Below are positions 45,936 to 52,003 of a stretch of DNA of 52,003 nucleotides, piece by piece (the first letter of the stretch is position 1; each line of letters begins with the position of its first letter). A program made the position numbers and the translations under genes. The notes below the pieces were generated by a model. That model had not been told where the DNA came from, made no database searches, and saw only the letters and a program-made list of their open reading frames with translations. This DNA comes from Methanobrevibacter sp. (GTDB taxonomy: Archaea > Methanobacteriota > Methanobacteria > Methanobacteriales > Methanobacteriaceae): assembly GCA_017407115.1 (NCBI GenBank), contig JAFQXD010000010.1:1-52003 (forward strand). The letters are read 5' to 3'.

Positions 45936-46958
45936 TTATTCATCATATACATCAAATAACTCAAAATTCGGAATTTCACTTTTTCCATCCATCCAATCAA
46001 AAATCAAATCCTTAATATTTGGAGTTTTTTTCTTAACTTTCAGTTTATAATCTAAAAAATCCTCATACTCATCAGGATAATTATTTTTAAGAAATTCTTC
46101 ATAATTTTTTCTACTTTCTTTGGAGTATTTTTCTTTTCCATAAATTTTTAAAAGAATTCCTAAGTTAGACATTCCTAACCCTCCATCAAAAGTTTCCAAA
46201 GCATTTGACATGATAATTAACTCATATAATTTAATATGAATACAATAGACATTATATTTTTTGAATCTAACATTAAATTCATCTGCAAATTTTGGAATAT
46301 TTTCTCCAACATATTCTTCAAAAATTTGTTGGAATTCCTCTTTATCCTCCATATTTGAAAAATCTTTAGAATAGTAATTTAATACATCATCAGGTTTATC
46401 ATTTCCTAAACAAAATATAATATAATCCATATACCTTTTCCAAGTATTTTTAAACGAAATTTTTTCATCATCACGAAATTTAAGGAATTTATCGCCTAAC
46501 TCATTAACAACAATTCCTATATGATTTTCTGATACTATAATAGTGAACTTAATTTGAGGCTTTACAACGTTCTTAAAATCTTTAGTTGAAGGAATTATGG
46601 CTTTTTGAAAATGATTATGACAAGTTAATAATATATTCTCATCAGGCTCATTTTTAAGAATTTTAGGAATGTCAACAGTATCACCATTCCCTTCAACTAA
46701 ATCGCAAATTAATCTCAAATCTTTTGTAAATACTGATAAATATTCATTTTTTACATTTTGAGTATTAATCAGGTGATAAATGGATACTAATATAACTTTT
46801 TCAAAATAAGGATAGTTAATAATAGTTTTTTTAAGTAATTCATCAGAAGTTGGAGGCTTTTCAATTTCTTCATTAATTTCATCAAAATCAAATGAATTTA
46901 ATGGATTTAATCGGCTAAAAGCATTTCTGATAACTGAAAAATCTTTTAAATTCACCAT
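45936..46958 (-). CDS. Uncharacterised protein with a JAMM/MPN-type metalloprotease motif
   Basis: The 340-residue protein has no signal peptide. Residues about 70-150 read like an MPN/RadC-type domain: H114-x-H116-x7-S124-x2-D127 in LTCHNHFQKAIIPSTKDF matches the JAMM zinc signature exactly. Candidate catalytic Glu72 lies in EYLSVFTKDLRLI, and a strand FTIIVSENHIGIVV follows. The C-terminal 190 residues are helical, charged and unassigned. Function unknown; isopeptidase or a RadC-like role are family-level possibilities. It is flanked by AT-rich spacers and has its own promoter. Confidence 0.72.
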   Translation of the reverse strand: MVNLKDFSVIRNAFSRLNPLNSFDFDEINEEIEKPPTSDELLKKTIINYPYFEKVILVSIYHLINTQNVKNEYLSVFTKDLRLICDLVEGNGDTVDIPKILKNEPDENILLTCHNHFQKAIIPSTKDFKNVVKPQIKFTIIVSENHIGIVVNELGDKFLKFRDDEKISFKNTWKRYMDYIIFCLGNDKPDDVLNYYSKDFSNMEDKEEFQQIFEEYVGENIPKFADEFNVRFKKYNVYCIHIKLYELIIMSNALETFDGGLGMSNLGILLKIYGKEKYSKESRKNYEEFLKNNYPDEYEDFLDYKLKVKKKTPNIKDLIFDWMDGKSEIPNFELFDVYDE

Positions 46959-47147
46959 TATAAATACACCGCATAATATTATGAATTTTAAATTATATAA
47001 ACCATCCAGTTCTAAATTAAAGCAATATTACGAACCTATATCAATTTTACAAAGTAAAATCAATAATAAAATTAAAAAATAGTTAACTATATTATATAAA
47101 AAAATTAAAATAATAATATTATAAATTAATAAAAGGACTGTGAAAAA

Positions 47148-47504
47148 ATGGAATTATTATGGTTTTATGTTGCTATTGTATTGGCTATAAGCGATGTATT
47201 GCATACCACACTGATGTGGAAAGTTTTAAATAACTTCTACATTGTGTTAGGTGGTATAATCCAGCAATCCACCCATTCCACATGGCAGACATGGCTAGTG
47301 CATGAAATAATGGAAGCCGGATTTCATTTCATAGTAGTTTCAGTAGTTTTCCTAAACCCAATAATAGGAATTGAAGCAGCCCTTATTCATTTTGTTATAG
47401 ATGTGACCCATACCGTTTTCATACGTGATTTGGGTGAATTAGAACATAGAGCACTGCACTTTACCGTGGAGTCTCTATTTTTCATGTTACTTTATGGATT
47501 TTAA
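47148..47504 (+). CDS. Small His-rich polytopic membrane protein
   Basis: The 118-residue protein has about four hydrophobic helices. Conserved-looking His and acidic residues sit within or next to them (SDVLHTT, LVHEIMEAGFHF, LIHFVIDVTHTVF, ELEHRALHFTVES), which could bind a metal or haem. I recognise no family. It lies 22 bp before pheT on the same strand and is probably co-transcribed with it. Confidence 0.75.
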   Translation: MELLWFYVAIVLAISDVLHTTLMWKVLNNFYIVLGGIIQQSTHSTWQTWLVHEIMEAGFHFIVVSVVFLNPIIGIEAALIHFVIDVTHTVFIRDLGELEHRALHFTVESLFFMLLYGF

Positions 47505-47526
47505 AAATAATTAATGGAGTTATTAA

Positions 47527-49185
47527 ATGCCAGTTATTACATTTAAATATCAGGATTTGAAAGATTTAGGAATCGATATGGAAAAAGATGAATTGATAGA
47601 CACCTTGCCAATGATGTCCAGCGATATTGAGGACTTCGATGATGAGGAAATCAAAGTGGAATTCTTCCCAAACAGACCTGACAACTTGTCTGTTGAAGGA
47701 GTGGCCCGATCTTTTAAAGGTTTTATTGGCCAAGAAATTGGCTTTCCAGACTATAGTGTGGAAGAATCTGGTGAATACGTTACAGTAGACAGTGATGTTG
47801 CAGCCATCAGACCGTACATAGGATTTGCTAAAATCGATAATGTTGATTTTACTGGCGATAAGCTCAAATATGTGATGGATTTCCAGGAAAACCTTCATTG
47901 GGTTATTGGAAGGGACAGGAAAAAGGTAGCTATCGGTATTCACAATGCTGATGTTGTGGAAGGTCCATTCAAATACATTGCAACACCAAAAGACGCGAAT
48001 TCATTCGTTCCTTTAGAAAAAGATGCTGAAATGACCCCTGGAGAAATCTTAACTGACCATGACAAAGGAAAAGCCTATGCTCATTTGATTGAGAATTTTG
48101 ATAAATATCCATTAATTTTAGACAAAGACGACAATGTCCTGTCCATGCCTCCAATCATCAACGGAGAGTTGACCAAACTCAAAGAGGACACTCACAACAT
48201 TATTGTTGATGTGACAGGTACTGATGAAAGAGCAGTCAACCAGGCATTGAACATCATCTGTTCCTCATTTGCTGAAGTTGGAGGTCAAATCAAATCCATG
48301 GAAGTAAAATACACTGATAAAACCATTAAAACTCCTGACTTAACTCCACAGGAAATGAACGTTCATGTTGATACTGCCAATGAACTTATTGGTGGAACCA
48401 ACTTAAATGCTGATGACATTAAAGAATTACTCTTAAAGGCACGTTTCGGTGCTGAAATCATTGACGGCAATGAAATAAAAGCCATCATTCCTGCCTATAG
48501 GGTTGACATATTACATGAAGTGGACATTGTTGAAAACATTGCAGTGCAATACCACATCAACGATGTTGTGGCAGAACTTCCAGACATCAACACCGTAGCT
48601 TATGAAAATGACTGGTTTAAAGCGGAAAGCACCATACGTGAAGTGATGGTCGCTTTAGGTTTCCAGGAAGTAATGAGCTTGATGCTTACCAATGAAGAAG
48701 CACATTACGAAAAAATGAATCAAAAAGAAAAGCCTCATGTGCAGGTTGCAAGGCCAATCACAATTGACAGAACCATGATTAGAACCAGCTTAATAAATAG
48801 CCTTATGGAATTTTTGGAAGACAACAAGCACGAAGACCTGCCTCAAAAGATTTTTGAAATAGGTGATGTGTTATACTTAGATGAAACTAAAGAAAACAAA
48901 ACAGTTTCCTCTAAAAAATTAGCTGCTTTGGTGTGCCACTCAACCTCTAACTTTACTGAAATCAAATCAATAGTTACAAGCGTTTTAACTAACTTAGGAT
49001 ATTCCATGGAAATATCCGACAGTGAAAACAAAACATTCATTAAAGGCAGAGCGGCTGACGTTACTGGTGAGGCTCAAAAAGGTACAATCAAAGGATTCTT
49101 CGGTGAAGTGTCACCTGAAGTAATTACAAACTTTACCCTAGACTATCCGGTAATCGGATTTGAAATCGAGTTCATCAACAAATGA
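47527..49185 (+). CDS. pheT: Phenylalanyl-tRNA synthetase beta subunit (archaeal type)
   Basis: PheT pairs with PheS in the alpha2-beta2 enzyme. The 552 residues are the short archaeal/eukaryotic form without the bacterial tRNA-binding N-terminal domain. Visible elements include the B3/B4 region ([21 protein letters not shown] [16 protein letters not shown]), the B5 domain (about 275-345) with [17 protein letters not shown], and the catalytic-like module with [12 protein letters not shown] and [15 protein letters not shown] precedes the ATG. pheS is outside the window. Confidence 0.96.
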   Translation: MPVITFKYQDLKDLGIDMEKDELIDTLPMMSSDIEDFDDEEIKVEFFPNRPDNLSVEGVARSFKGFIGQEIGFPDYSVEESGEYVTVDSDVAAIRPYIGFAKIDNVDFTGDKLKYVMDFQENLHWVIGRDRKKVAIGIHNADVVEGPFKYIATPKDANSFVPLEKDAEMTPGEILTDHDKGKAYAHLIENFDKYPLILDKDDNVLSMPPIINGELTKLKEDTHNIIVDVTGTDERAVNQALNIICSSFAEVGGQIKSMEVKYTDKTIKTPDLTPQEMNVHVDTANELIGGTNLNADDIKELLLKARFGAEIIDGNEIKAIIPAYRVDILHEVDIVENIAVQYHINDVVAELPDINTVAYENDWFKAESTIREVMVALGFQEVMSLMLTNEEAHYEKMNQKEKPHVQVARPITIDRTMIRTSLINSLMEFLEDNKHEDLPQKIFEIGDVLYLDETKENKTVSSKKLAALVCHSTSNFTEIKSIVTSVLTNLGYSMEISDSENKTFIKGRAADVTGEAQKGTIKGFFGEVSPEVITNFTLDYPVIGFEIEFINK

Positions 49186-49203
49186 ACTCCTTAACTTATT
49201 TTT

Positions 49204-49344
49204 TCAATACCATAATTTTCTCATTTGGACTTCCATTTGAGAGTAATTGCTGGTAGCTGGTGAGACATCATAATTATTAAAAATCACTATCAAAATCAGC
49301 AAGACAATTATAATAACTATTAATATTATTGTCCATTTTTTCAA
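49204..49344 (-). CDS. 46-residue single-pass membrane protein
   Basis: A short frame begins at TTG 49344, directly after the yjbQ stop, with GGTGA (inside the last yjbQ codons) four bases upstream. It reads MKKWTIILIVIIIVLLILIV, then IFNNYDVSPATSNYSQMEVQ, then MRKLWY: one transmembrane helix (residues 5-22) and a short outer tail. The spacing and ribosome binding site support translation coupled to yjbQ. Function unknown. Confidence 0.65.
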   Translation of the reverse strand: MKKWTIILIVIIIVLLILIVIFNNYDVSPATSNYSQMEVQMRKLWY

Positions 49345-49749
49345 TTATTCACCAACCATTGTCAAAGTTATTGTTCTTGAGTGTCTTGGTCCATCTAATT
49401 CAATGAAAAATACTGATTGCCATGTACCTAAATCCAATTTTCCATTTTTGACAGGCAAACATTCGCTTGAAGATAGCAAAAATGACTTCAAATGTGACCT
49501 TGCATTGTTGTCAATTCTATCATGAGAATAGGAATATCCCTCCGTGATGATATTATCAAGACTAAATTCAATGTCTTTTAAAAGCCCTGACTCGTTTTCA
49601 TTGACAACGATAGCAGATGTAGAGTGTTTTGAAAAAATAGAGACAATCCCTTCGTTAATGCTGATTAATTCATTGATTTTAGATGTAATATCAATGATTT
49701 CAAAGTTTTTTGAAGTGTTGATTTTAATAGAATTGGTTTTAACTGTCAT
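49345..49749 (-). CDS. YjbQ family protein (UPF0047)
   Basis: The 134-residue cytosolic protein matches the YjbQ/UPF0047 family, some members of which have weak thiamine-phosphate synthase activity. The conserved pieces are IFSKHSTSAIVVNENESGLL, YSHDRIDNNARSHLKSFLL and the C-terminal LGTWQSVFFIELDGPRHSR. The true role is uncertain even in well-studied species. It is convergent with pheT, and a small membrane protein follows directly. Confidence 0.92.
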   Translation of the reverse strand: MTVKTNSIKINTSKNFEIIDITSKINELISINEGIVSIFSKHSTSAIVVNENESGLLKDIEFSLDNIITEGYSYSHDRIDNNARSHLKSFLLSSSECLPVKNGKLDLGTWQSVFFIELDGPRHSRTITLTMVGE

Positions 49750-49807
49750 TAATACTAATTTGATTTAATTGATATAAATAAATAAAAGAAAAAAAGAAAT
49801 AAAAATT

Positions 49808-51664
49808 TTACTCATCGAATTTACTATTACGCCTATATCCATAAACAAGACATCCTAATAATGCAACAATACTTAAAATAACAATACCTGACGTATTATC
49901 GACTTTTTTAGATATTGGAGTTTCAGGAACTATCTCATAAGCATTAACTCCTTCACCAGAACCTTCACTTGATGAACCTGCATTTTCGTCACCCTGTGAC
50001 ATTGCATTTTCACCATTATCAGAGGAATCTGAAGAAATTATTCCGGAACTGTTAGTTCCGTATTTCCCTTGATTTTTGCTGTTGGAAATGTGTGAGCTTG
50101 ATGAAGTTCCATTAGCATAGTTACCATGCCCATTACCTGATCCTCCAGCATTATTTCCATCCGTATTTTGTTCAGAAGATTGTTGCTCGGATGAACCTTC
50201 ATTATTATTTTGATTGTTGGATTCAGAAGAAGTTTCCTCTTTTACATATTTTTGAGAACCTGATGTTGTGGTCTTTTCTACAACGGTTTTAATCCTATCT
50301 CCAACGGTTATTTTAACGTTTTGTTGGGTGTTAGGCTCAATATCTTCTGATTGGATTTTAGCAATACCGTCTTCTTCCATTCTTGCGGTATACTTATTTC
50401 CATTTACTTCAACTTCGCCCAAATCAAAAGCGGGAGCATCCGTAATAGGATTTCCATTTTCATCCTGTAATTGGATTCCAATACCATCTTGTATTGTAAT
50501 CGCATCAAGTTTCAGGATTTTTGCAAGCAGCATTGGACAAATGAAAGAATTTTCAGGGTCTGTTGAATCAAACCAGTTTTGGTCTAATTTAAATACCTCA
50601 TTTTCAGGATTGTTTTTAGCCTGAAACTGTTCGTTGTGAATTAAAGCATTATCTTTTACAAGCAATTTTGTTTTACCGCTAGATCTAAATTGGTTTCCAA
50701 ACAGCAATCCATTACCTGACTCATCAGGACCCAATTCACATTCGGGATCACGGCGATTATGGGATAATGTATTTGCAATTATAACATCATTAGTGGATTT
50801 TGCATTTACAAATATACCATTTGTGTTGTTGTGAATTGTATTATGTTTAATTGAATTTCCGGAGGAAATCCCATACATTGAAATCCCATTAAATCCATTA
50901 TGATGGATTACATTTCTTAAAATACTGGAATCATAAAGATCAGTGGTTTCAATACCTGACCTTTTATTTTTCCAAATGGTATTTTTTGAAATCTCACTAT
51001 TTTTAACGTTTTGGAGTTGGATACCATTTTCACTAGCCTGTGAAATTTTATTATTAGTCAAAGTAATATTTTCTGAGTTTCTGACTAAAACAGAATTAAT
51101 GGCACCAGTAATAACATTATTTTTAATAGTTACATTATTTGTTCCATCAACAATTACTGCATTATCAGAATCTTTTGCTTTAATTGCAAAACCGGATAAG
51201 GTACTGCCTGCACCATTAGATGTAAAGTAAAATCCGAAGGTTTTGCTTATTCCTAAGCTTTTAGCTTTATCAGTTAATTTATCATAAACATTAATAACAC
51301 TATTATTTTTTGATATTATGTTTAACTGCTTATAAACCACTAATGAAATATTGTTATATTCAGTGCTTGTAAATTTGAATGTATCTCCCTCTTTAGCGTT
51401 GTCAAACATGGTTTGAATATTTTCATTAGATAAATCAGAAGTTACCTCATATACACTATTATTCTCAGATAAGAGAGAATCATCAACTTGAGAATCAACA
51501 CCAACATAAGCAGTAGAAATAGAATCATCAACTTGAGAATCAACACCAACACAAGAAGTTGAAATAGAATCATCAACTTGAGAATCATCACTAGCATAAG
51601 CAGTTGAAATAAGGAATAAACTAACTATAAATATAAATAAAAGATTAATAAACTTTTTATTCAT
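49808..51664 (-). CDS. Adhesin-like beta-helix protein with C-terminal membrane anchor
   Basis: I chose ATG 51664 (MNKKFINLLFIFIVSLFLIS) because GGAGG sits five bases upstream; this gives 618 residues with a signal peptide ending near TAYA. A tandem 15-residue repeat follows (DSQVDDSIST...). Residues about 90-330 form a NosD/pectate-lyase-like parallel beta-helix (NSVLVRNSENITLTNNKIS, IHHNGFNGISMYG, IKHNTIHNNTNGIFV). Later come a beta domain (400-460), a long Ser/Asn/Gly-rich stalk, and a C-terminal helix (GIVILSIVALLGCLVYGY) with a basic stop (RRNSKFDE). The stalk would carry the helix domain out through the wall. Confidence 0.88.
   Translation of the reverse strand: MNKKFINLLFIFIVSLFLISTAYASDDSQVDDSISTSCVGVDSQVDDSISTAYVGVDSQVDDSLLSENNSVYEVTSDLSNENIQTMFDNAKEGDTFKFTSTEYNNISLVVYKQLNIISKNNSVINVYDKLTDKAKSLGISKTFGFYFTSNGAGSTLSGFAIKAKDSDNAVIVDGTNNVTIKNNVITGAINSVLVRNSENITLTNNKISQASENGIQLQNVKNSEISKNTIWKNKRSGIETTDLYDSSILRNVIHHNGFNGISMYGISSGNSIKHNTIHNNTNGIFVNAKSTNDVIIANTLSHNRRDPECELGPDESGNGLLFGNQFRSSGKTKLLVKDNALIHNEQFQAKNNPENEVFKLDQNWFDSTDPENSFICPMLLAKILKLDAITIQDGIGIQLQDENGNPITDAPAFDLGEVEVNGNKYTARMEEDGIAKIQSEDIEPNTQQNVKITVGDRIKTVVEKTTTSGSQKYVKEETSSESNNQNNNEGSSEQQSSEQNTDGNNAGGSGNGHGNYANGTSSSSHISNSKNQGKYGTNSSGIISSDSSDNGENAMSQGDENAGSSSEGSGEGVNAYEIVPETPISKKVDNTSGIVILSIVALLGCLVYGYRRNSKFDE
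51477..51588. repeat. 45-bp tandem repeat inside the adhesin gene
   Basis: Units start at 51477, 51522 and 51567 (GAATCATCAACTTGAGAATCA), giving about 2.5 copies of a 15-residue unit. The copies are nearly identical, so copy number can change in frame. Confidence 0.85.
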
Positions 51665-52003
51665 ATAATCCTCCAGCGACATACTTATAATCAATAGAAA
51701 TTAAATTTGATAAAATTATCTAACAAACTTTAATGTACATTTTAATACATATCAATGAAATTATCTGACTTTATAAAAAATTTTCATCAATATGATAAAA
51801 GTGCATATTGATTATAATATCTAATTTTAATTATGAAATTATATAAAGTTTATTGAAAAATAACAATGCTGTCAAGCTAAGATTTTTTCTAATTTTTTTA
51901 CATGATTTTTTTATTTTTTCAGTGATTATCGCTCCATTTATTCTAATTCTTCGATTAATTATTTTATTTCTTTTTAAAATATTTTTAATTTAATTATATC
52001 TTA
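51665..52003. other. Upstream region of the adhesin-like gene, no gene seen
   Basis: Very AT-rich sequence to the window edge. It contains the adhesin ribosome binding site at its left end and several TATA-like stretches on the minus strand (about 51770-51850). No frame or hairpin of note. Confidence 0.4.

Overview
The window looks like a chromosomal segment of a host-associated methanogen of the genus Methanobrevibacter (order Methanobacteriales). The DNA is very AT-rich. The information-processing genes are archaeal: exosome Rrp4/Rrp41/Rrp42, SBDS, proteasome alpha, RNase P proteins Rnp2/Rnp3, a short archaeal PheT and a RecJ/GAN-type DHH nuclease. HMG-CoA reductase supplies isoprenoid lipids and CbiT belongs to corrinoid synthesis. 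Several large secreted adhesin-like proteins with Ig-like or beta-helix repeats are typical of gut Methanobrevibacter. Genus is inferred from content and style, not from an alignment.

Layout. 1-8.6 kb: surface region with a truncated Ig-repeat adhesin, a secreted M14-like putative zinc carboxypeptidase, and a beta-helix adhesin. 8.9-12 kb: minus-strand operon with a conserved unknown protein, sucD, hmgA and a small acidic protein. 12.1-17.6 kb: plus-strand run of aroD, signal peptidase, a small secreted protein, an HD phosphohydrolase, ubiX, cbiT, a membrane protein and mobA. 17.6-22.9 kb: the archaeal exosome/proteasome superoperon on the minus strand. 22.9-28.7 kb: a zinc-ribbon-rich block in which a RecJ-like nuclease is tightly linked to a seven-zinc-ribbon protein and a zinc-ribbon/HExxH metallopeptidase.

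28.8-37.7 kb is a sulfur and cysteine island: desulfoferrodoxin, IscU, cysteine desulfurase, MetY, CysS, tRNA-Cys(GCA), a Cys-rich HTH regulator, CysE and CysK. Serine plus acetyl-CoA would give O-acetylserine (CysE), then cysteine (CysK). The cysteine is charged by CysS onto the tRNA encoded beside it, or used by NifS/IscU for Fe-S clusters. The metY and cysK promoters share a BRE/TATA block and palindromes ATAACA-NN-TGTTAT placed around the expected transcription start, which suggests one repressor regulon. A two-gene unit of a three-helix membrane protein and an unlisted 41-residue protein lies inside this island, as does a relic of the cysS 3' end.

37.8-38.6 kb is a long non-coding stretch: a tandemly duplicated ~230-bp unit, each copy with hairpins and a strong TATA box, followed by ~350 nt carrying three perfect 11-bp inverted repeats that interlock. 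It is my best candidate for an undescribed structured RNA or mobile-element remnant. 38.6-52 kb: nth-aroA, an anti-sigma-type ATPase relic, an acetyltransferase, a TPR/cold-shock-like gene broken at two poly-A runs, valS, a JAMM-motif protein, a small membrane protein with pheT, yjbQ with an overlooked 46-residue membrane protein, and a third adhesin-like protein with a C-terminal membrane anchor.
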